NCBI RefSeq assembly: GCF_007833275.1
Contig: NZ_CP042241.1
Span: forward strand, 682,001 to 746,000
DNA length: 64,000 nt
DNA from: Salarchaeum sp. JOR-1
GTDB taxonomy: Archaea; Halobacteriota; Halobacteria; Halobacteriales; Halobacteriaceae
Direction: 5' to 3'
How positions within the stretch are numbered: position 1 is the stretch's first letter; every line of letters starts with the position of its first letter. Made by a program: the position numbers and the translations under genes. Under the pieces are notes generated by a model, which saw nothing but the letters and a program-made list of their open reading frames with translations, searched no databases and was not told the DNA's origin. Shown piece after piece: positions 25,886-35,054 of this stretch.

Positions 25886-27519
25886 TCCCTACGCTCGGCT
25901 TTTTGCTGCTGCGCGGCTCGCGTCTCGGAACCCGTGTCGAACGCGAAGCGCGCGCCGCCCGTCTCCGCAGCGTCCAGCGAGACGATCCAGCCGTGTGCGT
26001 CAGCGATGGCCTGCACGATGGAGAGCCCGAGCCCGGTTCCGGCGTCGCTCGTCGTGTACCCCGTGTCGAACACGCGCCCGCGTTCGCCCGCCGCGATTCC
26101 CGTGCCGTCGTCCGCGACGACGAACCCCGCGTCCGTCGCGCGCACCGTGACGGTGGTGGCGTCGCCGTGCGCGACCGCGTTCCGGAAGAGGTTCTCCAGC
26201 AGACTCCGAACCTGCGCGCGATCCGCGAGCACGGTTCCCGTGGACTCGACCTCGAGCGCGGCGTCCCCGGTCTCGCTCGTCTCCCACGCGTCACGCGCCA
26301 CCGACCCGAGGTCGACGCGTTCGCGCTCCGGGACGCCGAGGTCGGTGCGCGCCGCCCGCACGGTGCTGTCCACCACGCGCTCCACGCGGTCGAGCGCGCG
26401 CGCCGCCCGCTCGAAGTCCTCCGCGTCCCCGGTCTCCCGGGCGAGCGCGAGCGACCCCGACGCGACCGTGAGCGGACTCCGCACGTCGTGACTGATGGTG
26501 TCGGCGACCCGGTTCAGGCGGTCGTTCTCCCGCGCGAGCTCGCGGCGCTTGCGTTCGAGGTCGGTCACGTCCCGCACTCGGACGAGCGTGCCGTCGTTGT
26601 CGAGCCCGCTCTCCGTGACGGCCACCCAGCGCTCCCGCCCCTCAGCGTCCGTCACCGAGACCGGCGCCTCGCCGTCGAGGCGGTCGGAGAGCACGCGCCC
26701 GACGGGCTCGCCGACCACGTCAGTCGTGTCGAGCAGCCGGGTCGCCGCGCGGTTCGCGTCCACGACGCGCCCGGTCGCGTCCACGACGAGCACGCCGTCG
26801 TCGAGTTCCTCCACGAGCGTGTCCCGCGCGACCGGCACCACGTCGAGGAGCGAGTGCTGGGAGAGGGCGTACCCGAACGCGAGCGCCGTGACGCCGACGA
26901 ACGCCTCCGGTTCGAACGCGCTCGCGCCCGCGAAGTACGCGACCTGCGCGACCGCGGGCACGCTCACGCCCGCGAGAACGGCGACGACCTGCCCGCGGAA
27001 CGCGGGCGGCGACCGAACGAGCGCGGCGAGCAGGAGTCCCGTCCCGATGGTGTTCGTCACGCCGAAGTACGCCCACGCCACCCAGAACCACGGTCCGAAC
27101 TCGCGGGTGAGCGTGACGACGCCACCCGCGCGTTCGAGCGCGGCGCCCGTTCGCAGGAGAGCGTGGCTGTCGTTCGTCCACGCGACCGTGAGCGTCACCA
27201 GCGGGACGACGCAGAGGAGTCCGAGCGTCCGCGGGGTGAGCCAGCTATCACGGTCGGCGTACCGCGCGGCGAACACCACCCACGCGACCGGTGCGACGGC
27301 GATACCCACGTACTGGACGTCCACCGCCACGAGCTTCTGGGGGAGCGTCGTCGCCGCGGCCTGCGCGGCGTTCCCGGCCGCCCACAGCGCGGCCGCAAGC
27401 AGGAACGCGGTGAGCGCTCGCGCGCCCGGCGCGGACCGGAGCCGCCACGAGTAGCCGGCGACGAGCAGCGCCGCTGCTCCGGACAGCGACGACACCCAGA
27501 CCTCGGGCGTTACCTGCAT
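25882..27519 (-). CDS. Membrane histidine kinase with PAS domain
   Basis: 545-residue sensor kinase from ATG 27519. The N-terminal seven-helix membrane sensor of the HisKA_7TM type covers about residues 1-225, a PAS domain follows (about 235-335), then the phosphoacceptor H-box SHDVRSPL (around 356) and the ATPase domain with N-box LLENLFRNAVAHG, G1 DDGTGI and G2 GTGLGLSI. All catalytic boxes are intact. No response regulator gene is adjacent, so its partner is elsewhere. The signal sensed cannot be read from sequence. Confidence 0.92.
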   Translation of the reverse strand: MQVTPEVWVSSLSGAAALLVAGYSWRLRSAPGARALTAFLLAAALWAAGNAAQAAATTLPQKLVAVDVQYVGIAVAPVAWVVFAARYADRDSWLTPRTLGLLCVVPLVTLTVAWTNDSHALLRTGAALERAGGVVTLTREFGPWFWVAWAYFGVTNTIGTGLLLAALVRSPPAFRGQVVAVLAGVSVPAVAQVAYFAGASAFEPEAFVGVTALAFGYALSQHSLLDVVPVARDTLVEELDDGVLVVDATGRVVDANRAATRLLDTTDVVGEPVGRVLSDRLDGEAPVSVTDAEGRERWVAVTESGLDNDGTLVRVRDVTDLERKRRELARENDRLNRVADTISHDVRSPLTVASGSLALARETGDAEDFERAARALDRVERVVDSTVRAARTDLGVPERERVDLGSVARDAWETSETGDAALEVESTGTVLADRAQVRSLLENLFRNAVAHGDATTVTVRATDAGFVVADDGTGIAAGERGRVFDTGYTTSDAGTGLGLSIVQAIADAHGWIVSLDAAETGGARFAFDTGSETRAAQQQKAERRD

Positions 27520-27567
27520 CCCCCTCTCTGGTCGAGACTCATCCAACCCACGCGAATAAGAATACCG

Positions 27568-28815
27568 CTAGAGCGCGTCGAGGACGCCGTCCGCGTCCGC
27601 GGGCACCGGAACCGGCTCCGACCCGGCGGCGGCCGCGGCGTCCGGATCCTTGAGGAGGTGGCCGGTGGTGAGACACACCACCTGTTCGTCCGCGTCGATT
27701 TCGCCCGCCTCGCGGAGCTTCCGGACGCCCGCAATCGAGGCGGCGGACGCGGGCTCGACGCCGACGCCCTCTCGGGCGAGCGCCCGCTGGGCGTCCGTGA
27801 TTTCGTCGTCCCCGACGGCGACGGCGGTGCCGTCGGTCGCGCGAATCCCCGGCAGAGCCTTCGGCGCGTTCACGGGGTTGCCGATGCGGATGGCGGTCGC
27901 GCGCGTCTCCACCTCGTCCCACGGCTGGACTTCGTCCCAGTCGTTCTCTATGGCTTCGACCATCGGGGCCGCGCCCGCGGCCTGCACGCCCGTGAGCTTC
28001 GGCATCTCCGACTCGTCCATCGCGCCCGCCGCGACGAGCTCGCGGAAGCACTTGTACAATGCCGCCGTGTTCCCCGCGTTCCCCACCGGGAGCGCGATGC
28101 GGTCGGGGTACTCGCCCGTTTCGGCCTTCGACTGCTCGAGGATTTCGAGCCCGATGGTCTTCTGGCCCTCCAGCCGGAACGGATTCAGGCTGTTCAGGAG
28201 GTACGCTTCACCCCTGTCCGCGAGCTCCGCGACCACGTCGAGGCAGTCGTCGAAGTTCCCGTCGACTTCGCAGATTTTCGCGCCGTGCAGGCTCGCCTGC
28301 GCGACCTTCCCGGCCGCGACCTTCCCCGCCGGTAGCAGGACGAGCACTTGCTTGCCGGCGCGGGTGCCGTAGCACGCGAGCGCCGCGGACGTGTTTCCGG
28401 TGGAGGCGCAGGCGAGGCGGCCGACGCCGAGTTCGTCCGCGACCTTCACGCCGAGCGTCATCCCGCGGTCCTTGAACGACCCCGTCGGGTTCATGCCCTC
28501 GTGTTTCACGCGGAGGTCGGCGAGGCCGAGGTCGTCCTCGATGCCGGGAGCCGTGTAGAGCGGCGTGTCGCCCTCCTCGATGCTCACGCCCTCCTCGAAC
28601 GGGAGCGCCGCGCTGTACCGCCAGACGCCGCGTCCCTCGAACTCGCTCCAGTCCGGGTACTCGTCGTATCTGGCTTCCAGCAGGCCGTCGCAGTCGGGAC
28701 ACCGATACACCACGTCGTCGAACGGCGCGACCGCGTTCCCGCACTCGATGCACGCGAGCCAGACGCCGTCGTCCGCCTCGGGCGGCGTCGACACGTCGAG
28801 ACTGAGGTCTGTCAT
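27568..28815 (-). CDS. thrC: Threonine synthase
   Basis: PLP enzyme converting O-phosphohomoserine to threonine. 415 residues. An N-terminal zinc ribbon (CIECG and CPDCDG, about residues 22-42) precedes the fold type II PLP domain, with the PLP lysine in NPTGSFKDRG, the SxGN motif STGNTSAAL, and a glycine-rich phosphate loop (PVGNAGN). ATG 28815 fits the zinc ribbon start. It stands alone, between the kinase and the arginine cluster. Confidence 0.94.
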   Translation of the reverse strand: MTDLSLDVSTPPEADDGVWLACIECGNAVAPFDDVVYRCPDCDGLLEARYDEYPDWSEFEGRGVWRYSAALPFEEGVSIEEGDTPLYTAPGIEDDLGLADLRVKHEGMNPTGSFKDRGMTLGVKVADELGVGRLACASTGNTSAALACYGTRAGKQVLVLLPAGKVAAGKVAQASLHGAKICEVDGNFDDCLDVVAELADRGEAYLLNSLNPFRLEGQKTIGLEILEQSKAETGEYPDRIALPVGNAGNTAALYKCFRELVAAGAMDESEMPKLTGVQAAGAAPMVEAIENDWDEVQPWDEVETRATAIRIGNPVNAPKALPGIRATDGTAVAVGDDEITDAQRALAREGVGVEPASAASIAGVRKLREAGEIDADEQVVCLTTGHLLKDPDAAAAAGSEPVPVPADADGVLDAL

Positions 28816-28862
28816 TGTCGGACGTGCGCGGCCGAGCCACAAATAGGGGGCGCTTCGCGCAA

Positions 28863-29738
28863 CTACACGAGTTCGACCAGCAGGCCGTTCTGGCCGTGCA
28901 TCCGGTTCTCCGCCTGCCGCCACACCAGCGAGCGCTCGCTTTCGAGCACGTCCGCCGTGATTTCCTCGCCGCGGTGCGCGGGCAGGCAGTGCATCACTTT
29001 CGCGTCCGTCCCCGCGAGCAGGTCTTCGTTCACCTGGTACGGCTGGAGTGCGTCGAGGCGCTGTTCGCGTTCGTCCTCGTCGCCCATGCTCACCCAGACG
29101 TCCGTGTACACCACGTCAGCGCCCGCGACCGCTTCTTCTGGGTCGGTGGTCGCGGTGACGGTGCCGGAGTAGTCGCTCGCGCGGTCGAACACGTCGTCGT
29201 CGAGCGCGTACGCGTCCGGGGTGGCGACGGACACGTCGTGGCCGCGCATCGCCGCGCCGACGACGAACGACGCTGCGACGTTGTTCCCGTCCCCCACCCA
29301 CGCGACCGAGGCGTCGCCGCCGACGACTTCCTCGATAGTGAGGAGGTCGGCGAGCGTCTGCACCGGATGCGCCTCGTCCGACAGCCCGTTCACGACCGGG
29401 ATTGAGGAGTACGCGGCGAGCGTTTCGAGCGTCTCGTGGTCGTCCACGCGCGCCATCACGGCGTCGGCGTAGCAGGCGAGCGCGCGCGCGGTGTCCTGCA
29501 CGGGTTCGCCGCGGCCGAGCTGGATGTCGTCCTTCCCGAGGAAGACGGCGTGCCCGCCGAGCTTCGTCATCCCGACCTCGAAGCTCACGCGGGTTCGCGT
29601 GCTCGCCTTCTCGAACAGCATCGCGAGGCTCTTCTCGGCGAGCGGCGTTCCGGCGTAGTCGCCCTTCAGGTCGCGGGCACTGGTGAGGACGCTGTCCAAC
29701 TCCGTGGGCGTGAGGTCGTCGACGTTCAGGAAGTGCAT
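28863..29738 (-). CDS. argF: Ornithine carbamoyltransferase
   Basis: Makes citrulline from ornithine and carbamoyl phosphate in the cytoplasm. 291 residues. The carbamoyl-phosphate motif STRTR (about residues 46-50) and the catalytic HCLPAHRG near the C-terminus are intact. Start ATG 29738 lies inside the end of the preceding gene (13-bp overlap), so translation is coupled. It is the last gene of the arginine cluster. Carbamoyl phosphate synthase is not in the window, although a carbamate kinase gene is at 46681. Confidence 0.95.
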   Translation of the reverse strand: MHFLNVDDLTPTELDSVLTSARDLKGDYAGTPLAEKSLAMLFEKASTRTRVSFEVGMTKLGGHAVFLGKDDIQLGRGEPVQDTARALACYADAVMARVDDHETLETLAAYSSIPVVNGLSDEAHPVQTLADLLTIEEVVGGDASVAWVGDGNNVAASFVVGAAMRGHDVSVATPDAYALDDDVFDRASDYSGTVTATTDPEEAVAGADVVYTDVWVSMGDEDEREQRLDALQPYQVNEDLLAGTDAKVMHCLPAHRGEEITADVLESERSLVWRQAENRMHGQNGLLVELV

Positions 29739-30736
29739 AGGCGGTCTGCGGTCGCCGAGAGCACCCGGACGCTCCGGTCGTACTCGGCGAGACTGATGTG
29801 TTCGTTCGGCGTGTGATCCAGCTCGGAGTCGCCGGGGCCGTAGGTCGCCATCGGGCAGTCCCAGGCCGCGGCGTACACGTTCATATCGCTCGTTCCCGTC
29901 TTGCGGACGTGCCCCGGACTCCCGCCCTCCTCGCGGATGGCGGCGCGGAGCGCGCCCGCGACCGGCGTCCGCGGCGACACCATCACCGGCTGGTAGTGCT
30001 GGTCGTAGGAGACGCTCCCGTGCTCGGTGAGGTCGGCGAGCGTCTCCTTCACGTCCGCCGCGCCGGTCTCGGGCGGCAGGCGGAACGAGGCGGTGAGGGT
30101 CGCGTCGACGCTCAGGCCGTCCCCGCTCGTCCCGCCGTTCAGGTCGAGCGGCGTCGGCGTCACGGTCTCGAACACGGTCTCCGACGCCTCGTCGAACGCC
30201 GCCCGCACCGACTCCCACCACGCGGTCGCGTGGTCGATGGCGTTCGCCTCCGGGAGCGACCCGTGCGCGGTCGGCGTCTCCACCTCGTAGCGCGCCGGCA
30301 GGAGCCCCCGGTAGCCGAGCGTCACCGCGTCCCAGCCCGAGGGTTCGCCGTTCACCACGGCGTCCGGTTCCTCGCGGTTCGCGACGAGGTGGCGCGCGCC
30401 CCGGGAGTCCCGTTCCTCGCCGACGACGCCGACGAACGACGCGCCGGTCTCGACGGCGGCGGTCGCCATCGCCGCGAGCGATCCCTTCGCGTCCACGCTC
30501 CCCCGGCCGTAGAGCGTGTCGTCCTCCACGCGCACCTCGATGTCGCCCGGGACGGTGTCCACGTGGGACGTGAGGAGCACGGAGTCGTCGGCGGGCGCGC
30601 GGACGTTCCCGACCGCGTCCGTCCACGCCTCCCGGCCGTGCTCCTCGAAGAACTCGACGAGCACGTCGGCCGCCGCGGCCTCGTCGCCCGAGACCGACGG
30701 CGTCGCCACGAGGTCGCGGAGCAGGCTCCGGGTCAT
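29726..30736 (-). CDS. argE: [LysW]-ornithine/[LysW]-lysine hydrolase
   Basis: M20-family metallopeptidase (LysK type) that releases ornithine, or lysine, from the carrier protein LysW. 336 residues. Metal ligands are visible in HVDTVPG (about 58-64) and GRGSVDAKG (about 77-85); the catalytic Glu pair is in GEERDSRG. The dimerisation domain lies in the middle. It overlaps argD upstream by 4 bp and argF downstream by 13 bp. Its place in a cluster with lysW supports this role over a plain acetylornithine deacetylase. Confidence 0.92.
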   Translation of the reverse strand: MTRSLLRDLVATPSVSGDEAAAADVLVEFFEEHGREAWTDAVGNVRAPADDSVLLTSHVDTVPGDIEVRVEDDTLYGRGSVDAKGSLAAMATAAVETGASFVGVVGEERDSRGARHLVANREEPDAVVNGEPSGWDAVTLGYRGLLPARYEVETPTAHGSLPEANAIDHATAWWESVRAAFDEASETVFETVTPTPLDLNGGTSGDGLSVDATLTASFRLPPETGAADVKETLADLTEHGSVSYDQHYQPVMVSPRTPVAGALRAAIREEGGSPGHVRKTGTSDMNVYAAAWDCPMATYGPGDSELDHTPNEHISLAEYDRSVRVLSATADRLCTS

Positions 30737-31860
30737 CCGACCACCGATTCGAGCGCGTCCGCGACCGCCACGCAGTCCTCCTCGGTCGCGACGAGCGGCG
30801 GGAGGAACCGCACGACGGTGCGGCCGGTCGGGAGCGCGAGCACGCCGTGGTTCAGCGCGAGGCGCTTGAGCGCGCGGTTCGCCCCCCGTTTCACCTCGAC
30901 GCCGACGAGCAGGCCCTCGCCCCGCACGTCCCGGAGGTCGTCGATTTCTCCCAGGCGGCGCTTGAACGTCTCGCCCAGGCTGGCGGCGTGCGCGGGCAAC
31001 TCCTGCTCGACAATCGCGTCGAGGGTGGCGTTCGCGGCGGCGCAGACGACGGGGCCGCCGGAGAACGTCGAGCCGTGCGAGCCGGCGTCCTCCGCGATCC
31101 AGTCAGCGCAGAGCGTGGCGGCGACGGGCAGGCCGTTCCCCAGGCCTTTCGCGGTGGTGAGGATATCGGGGCTGACGCCCGCGTCCTCGCACGCCCACAG
31201 CGTGCCCGTCCGGCCGAGGCCGGTCTGGATTTCGTCGAACACGAGCGCCGCGCCCGCCGCGTCGGTCGCGTCGCGCGCGGCCTGCAGGTAGCCGTCGGGC
31301 GCGGGGTTGATGCCGCCCTCGCCCTGTATCGGTTCGAGGATGACCGCCGCGGTGTCCTCCGTGACCGCTTCGGCGAGCGCCTCGGCGTCGCCGTAGGGGA
31401 CGTGCGTGAACCCCTCGGGGAGCGGGCCGAACCCCTCCTTGTACTCGTCCTTCCACGTCGCCGCGAGCGACCCCATCGTCCGCCCGTGGAACGCCCGGGT
31501 CGCCGCGACGACCTCCGATCTTCCGGTGGCGTGCCGCGCGAACTTCAACGCGGCCTCGTTCGCCTCCGTGCCGGAGTTGCAGAGCCAGACGTTCGAGCAG
31601 TCGCCCGGCCCGAGGCGTCCGAGGCGCTCGTAGAGGCCGTCGCGGGCGTCCACGGGATACGACCCCTGGACGAACGTCAACTCCGCGACCTGCTCCTGGA
31701 CGGCGTCCACGACGGCGGGATGGCTGTGCCCCAGCGGCGTGCACGCGTAGCTCGCGCCGAAGTCGAGGTACGCGTTCCCGTCGTCGTCGTAGAGCTTGAC
31801 GCCGTCGCCGGACTCGATGCGGATGGGTTTCTCGCCGAAGACGAACGACGCCTCAGGCAT
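30733..31860 (-). CDS. argD: [LysW]-glutamyl-semialdehyde/aminoadipyl-semialdehyde aminotransferase
   Basis: Class III PLP aminotransferase, 375 residues, that converts the carrier-bound semialdehyde to carrier-bound ornithine. The PLP lysine is in TTAKGLGNG, and the DEIQTGLGRTG cofactor motif is intact. ATG 31860 overlaps the argB stop by 8 bp; another in-frame start at 31869 would add three residues. Same operon as the carrier protein, so the substrate is probably LysW-bound rather than N-acetylated. Confidence 0.93.
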   Translation of the reverse strand: MPEASFVFGEKPIRIESGDGVKLYDDDGNAYLDFGASYACTPLGHSHPAVVDAVQEQVAELTFVQGSYPVDARDGLYERLGRLGPGDCSNVWLCNSGTEANEAALKFARHATGRSEVVAATRAFHGRTMGSLAATWKDEYKEGFGPLPEGFTHVPYGDAEALAEAVTEDTAAVILEPIQGEGGINPAPDGYLQAARDATDAAGAALVFDEIQTGLGRTGTLWACEDAGVSPDILTTAKGLGNGLPVAATLCADWIAEDAGSHGSTFSGGPVVCAAANATLDAIVEQELPAHAASLGETFKRRLGEIDDLRDVRGEGLLVGVEVKRGANRALKRLALNHGVLALPTGRTVVRFLPPLVATEEDCVAVADALESVVG

Positions 31861-32683
31861 CGCTCTCACCTCCGAGCGCGCCCCGCGTGAAGCGCGTGCC
31901 GTGGCCGGAGAGCGCGGAGACGATTGGGTCGTTCGCGTTCGCGTCCGCGATAGTCACCGACTCCGCGCCGCCGTCGAGCGCTTCCGTCGCGGCGAGCACC
32001 TTCTTCGACATGAACCCCTCCGCGTACTCCTCGACCGCGTCGAGGTCGTCGGGCGTCTCCACACTCTCGACGAGCGTGTCCGGGTCGTCGGGATCGGCGT
32101 ACACGCCCGCCACGTCCGTCAACACGACGAGGTCGGCGTCGAGCGCGCCGGCGACCGCCGCGGCCGCCCGGTCGGCGTCCGCGTTCACCGCGACCCCGTC
32201 TTCGGCGAGCATCGGGAGCGACACCACGGGCACGTACTCGTCGAGCACGGTTTCGAGGAGGCCCGTGTTCACGTCCGTGATCTTCCCGGAGTGGTCGCCG
32301 CGGCGAATCTTCTTCGTTCCATCCTCCACGACCTTCACGGCGGACTTCCGCGGGCCGGTGAGGAGTCCGCCGTCGACGCCGGAGAGGCCGACTGCGGGCA
32401 CGCCCGCCTCCTGGAGCGCGGCGACGAGGTCGGTGTTCACGCCGGCCATCGCCATCGTGAACGCGTCCATCGTCTCCGCGTCCGTGAACCGCCCGGTCAT
32501 CCCGGACGGGGACTCCACGTAGTCGGGTTCGATGTCGAGGCGGGAGAGCAGGTCGTCCACCGCGGTCGACCCGCCGTGGACGACCACCACGTCCTCGCCG
32601 TTCAACACGAGGTGCGCGATGTCCGTCAGCGCGCCCTCGGGGTTCACCGCGCGCGCGCCGCCGATTTTCACGACCAACGTCAC
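31853..32683 (-). CDS. argB: [LysW]-glutamate/aminoadipate kinase
   Basis: Amino acid kinase that phosphorylates the side-chain carboxylate of the carrier-bound substrate. 276 residues. The N-terminal VVKIGG and VVVVHGG motifs and the C-terminal GFMSKKVLAA motif are intact. GTG 32683 is preferred because a strong ribosome-binding site GGAGG sits 8 nt upstream (32692-32696); GTG 32692 would overlap that site. No ATG is available near the N-terminus. A 77-bp gap separates it from argC, the longest inside this part of the operon. Confidence 0.92.
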   Translation of the reverse strand: MTLVVKIGGARAVNPEGALTDIAHLVLNGEDVVVVHGGSTAVDDLLSRLDIEPDYVESPSGMTGRFTDAETMDAFTMAMAGVNTDLVAALQEAGVPAVGLSGVDGGLLTGPRKSAVKVVEDGTKKIRRGDHSGKITDVNTGLLETVLDEYVPVVSLPMLAEDGVAVNADADRAAAAVAGALDADLVVLTDVAGVYADPDDPDTLVESVETPDDLDAVEEYAEGFMSKKVLAATEALDGGAESVTIADANANDPIVSALSGHGTRFTRGALGGESDA

Positions 32684-32691
32684 GCGAGCCA

Positions 32692-32696
32692 CCTCC
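32692..32696 (-). promoter_or_regulatory. Ribosome-binding site of argB
   Basis: GGAGG on the minus strand, 8 nt before GTG 32683. It decides between two possible GTG starts. Confidence 0.65.
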
Positions 32697-32760
32697 GACA
32701 GTGGCGAGTGTGACTTAGCGAGTCGCAGCGCCCGTCGAACGACCGTCTCGCGCAAGTCAT

Positions 32761-33789
32761 CTATGGAGCACCCACCGGGTGGAGTCCGTCGAACGCCAGG
32801 CCGGCTTGCTCGTCGATGCCGAGCGCGACGTTCGCCGCGTGGACGGCCTGGCCGGCGGATCCCTTCATCATGTTGTCGATGGCGGAGAACACCACGACGC
32901 GGCCGTTGCGCTCGTCGAGCTCGAACCCGACGTCGGCGTAGTTCGTTCCCGCCACGGCCTTCGGTTCTGGATAGCGGTAGACGCCGCCGCTCCCGGCGAC
33001 CAGCCGGACGAACGGCTCGTCCTCGTACGCGTCCCGGAACGCCCGCCAGAGGTCGCCCGTTCCCGGAACCGCCTCGGGATAGACGTGGCAGGTCGCGGCC
33101 GCGCCGCGGGTCATGTCCACCGCGTGCGCGGTGAACCCGACCTGGACGCCGAGCTCCTGTTCGATTTCGGCCTCGTGGCGGTGGCCGGTCGGCGCGTACG
33201 GCCGGACGACGCCCGAGCGCTCGGGGTGCGAGGACGCCGCGCCGCCGCCCGCGCCGCCCTCCGACGACCCGACCTTCACGTCCACAGTGATATCGGCGTC
33301 GTCGAGCATGCCGGCGTCCGCGAGCGGTTTCAGTCCGAGAATCGTCGCGGTCGCGTTACAGCCGCCGGACGCGATCAGGTCCGCGCCCGCCAGCTCCTCG
33401 CGGTGGAGTTCCGGGAGCGCGTACACGCCGTCAGAGATGTGGTCGGGCGCGCTGTGGCCGTCGTACCACTCGTCGTACTGTGCTTCCGAATCGAGCCGGA
33501 AGTCCGCGGAGAGGTCGACCACGAGGTCGGCGATGTCTCTGTATTCCTCGACGTGCTCCATCGTCACGCCGTGCGGCGCGGCGACGAACAGCACGTCGAG
33601 GTCGTCGAGGTCGTCCGGGTGCGAGAACCGCAGGTCGAGCCCGCGCAGGTTCGGGTGGACGCTCCCCACCGTCTTGTTCGCGTACTCGCGGCTCGTCGCC
33701 GTCACGAGGTCGAACTCGGGATGGCCGCTGACGAGCCGGCAGAGCTCGCCGCCCGTGAACCCGGACGCGCCGACGACGCCGACCTTCAT
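32761..33789 (-). CDS. argC: [LysW]-glutamyl/aminoadipyl phosphate reductase
   Basis: NADPH-dependent reductase making the carrier-bound semialdehyde. 342 residues. N-terminal Rossmann motif GASGFTGGE (about 7-15), the active-site cysteine in SGGCNATAT and a conserved SSEGGAGGG stretch. It overlaps argX by 4 bp (ATGA). Substrate is inferred from the neighbouring carrier protein gene. Confidence 0.94.
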   Translation of the reverse strand: MKVGVVGASGFTGGELCRLVSGHPEFDLVTATSREYANKTVGSVHPNLRGLDLRFSHPDDLDDLDVLFVAAPHGVTMEHVEEYRDIADLVVDLSADFRLDSEAQYDEWYDGHSAPDHISDGVYALPELHREELAGADLIASGGCNATATILGLKPLADAGMLDDADITVDVKVGSSEGGAGGGAASSHPERSGVVRPYAPTGHRHEAEIEQELGVQVGFTAHAVDMTRGAAATCHVYPEAVPGTGDLWRAFRDAYEDEPFVRLVAGSGGVYRYPEPKAVAGTNYADVGFELDERNGRVVVFSAIDNMMKGSAGQAVHAANVALGIDEQAGLAFDGLHPVGAP

Positions 33790-34694
33790 GTCGACACCCC
33801 CGTCTCGGCCTTCGCTTCGAGCCAGTCCACCACGGCCGCGGGCACGTCCGCGTCCACGCAGTCGTTCAGCGCCTTGAACTCGACCGTGTGGTTCACTTCG
33901 TGCACCGTGTACGAGGGGTCTCGCGGCTCCTCGCCGCTCGCCTGTTCCGCGGCGCTCCGCGCCGCGTTGGTCTCCATCAGGTCGACACCCAGAAGTCCGC
34001 CGCCGACGGCGTCGCTCGCTTTCTCGACGAGTGACTCGATTTCGGGCGTGATCTCGAACTCCGCGGTCTCCGCGCCCTTCGCGGCGTTCGTGAGCCAGTG
34101 GTCGGCGGAGCGCGTCATCGCGGCGACGGGTTCGCCGTCGAGCGCGACGACGCGGATGTCGCGGCCGGGTTTCTCCACGAACTCCTGGACGTAGAACACC
34201 TTGTGCTCGTAGTGGCCGAGCGTGGCCTTGTGTTCGAGCACGGCCTCCGCGGCGCTCCGCGATTCGAGTTTCGCCATCAGGCGGCCCCACGACCCGATAA
34301 CGGGCTTGACGACGCAGGGATACCCGTAGGATTCGATGGCGGAGAGCGCGCTGTCCGTGTCGAACGCCACCGTCGTCTCGGGCGTGGGGACGCCCGCGGC
34401 GTCGAGCGCGACGCTCGTCTTCGCCTTGTCCGCGCAGAGGTCGGCGGTGTCTGGCGCGTTCACGACCGGGACGCCGTAGCTGTCGACGAACTGGGTGGCG
34501 TACCGGCTGCGGCTGGTGGCGAGACACCGGTCGAGCACGATGTCGAGGTCGGCGACGCCCTCCGGCGGGTCGCCGACCCCGAATTCGAGTTTCCGCACGT
34601 CGAGCTTCTCGACGTCGTGGCCGCGCTCGCGGAGTTCGGAGAGGAGGAGTTTCTCGTCCTTCCGTATCCGCGAGTAGAGGATGCCGATTTGCAC
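33786..34694 (-). CDS. argX: Glutamate (or aminoadipate)--[LysW] ligase
   Basis: ATP-grasp ligase (RimK-like) that joins the amino group of glutamate to the C-terminal glutamate of LysW, opening the carrier-protein route. 302 residues from GTG 34694, directly after the lysW stop, with a GGGGAG ribosome-binding site overlapping the lysW end. ATP-grasp features VVKPVIGSWG, VQEFVEKPGRD and the metal-binding HEVNHTVEFK are present. Whether it also accepts aminoadipate for lysine cannot be decided by eye. Confidence 0.93.
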   Translation of the reverse strand: MQIGILYSRIRKDEKLLLSELRERGHDVEKLDVRKLEFGVGDPPEGVADLDIVLDRCLATSRSRYATQFVDSYGVPVVNAPDTADLCADKAKTSVALDAAGVPTPETTVAFDTDSALSAIESYGYPCVVKPVIGSWGRLMAKLESRSAAEAVLEHKATLGHYEHKVFYVQEFVEKPGRDIRVVALDGEPVAAMTRSADHWLTNAAKGAETAEFEITPEIESLVEKASDAVGGGLLGVDLMETNAARSAAEQASGEEPRDPSYTVHEVNHTVEFKALNDCVDADVPAAVVDWLEAKAETGVST

Positions 34695-34695
34695 G

Positions 34696-34860
34696 TTACT
34701 CCCCCCAGTCCTCGTCGAGCTCGGGCGCCCGCTCGAGGACGGGAGGTTCGGTGTCGACGACTTCGAGCTCCTGACCGCAGGTGGCACAGTCGACGATCTC
34801 TCCGACTTCGAGGTCCTCGTGCAGGGAGACTTCCGCCCCGCACTCGACACAGTCTGTCAT
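34696..34860 (-). CDS. lysW: Amino-group carrier protein LysW
   Basis: 54-residue zinc-ribbon carrier. CVECG (about 4-8) and CATCG (about 26-30) bind zinc, and the C-terminus ends in the signature EDWGE, whose last Glu side chain is the attachment site for the amino acid. Start ATG 34860 places the first cysteines correctly; an upstream in-frame start would add nine unrelated residues. A TATA-like GTTTAAG lies about 28-33 nt upstream, so it can be transcribed without a leader, apart from argGH. It is the partner of every enzyme from argX to argE. Confidence 0.95.
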   Translation of the reverse strand: MTDCVECGAEVSLHEDLEVGEIVDCATCGQELEVVDTEPPVLERAPELDEDWGE

Positions 34861-34886
34861 ACACTCACGCCTACCCACCACTCCCA

Positions 34887-34893
34887 CTTAAAC
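34887..34893 (-). promoter_or_regulatory. Proximal promoter of lysW
   Basis: GTTTAAG on the minus strand, 27-33 nt before ATG 34860, placed for a leaderless transcript of lysW-argXCBDEF. Confidence 0.6.
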
Positions 34894-34994
34894 ACGTCGA
34901 ACTTGTCAGAAAAATTAAATAACGGCAGTGCCGTCGCTACCCGGACGAACCGCCCGAAGAACGCGAACGAAACCGCGAGCCGAAACCCGTACTG

Positions 34995-35020
34995 TAGTTA
35001 TAAAGTCCCCCGAACGGGGG
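34995..35020 (-). terminator. argH-end hairpin followed by a second TATA-like box
   Basis: On the minus strand CCCCC-GTTC-GGGGG (35007-35020) follows the argH stop by about 35 nt, then ACTTTATAAC (34995-35004). The stem may end the argGH transcript, while CTTTATAA could also serve as a distal promoter for lysW with a leader of about 110 nt. Confidence 0.5.
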
Positions 35021-35054
35021 TCGCGGTCGTCGCAGCGATCCGCCGAACGCGGCG

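Noticed and set aside
28863-30626. A single long protein reaching from argF back through argE
   Set aside because: The N-terminal part is an off-frame reading of argE; argF proper begins at ATG 29738 with a normal family N-terminus.
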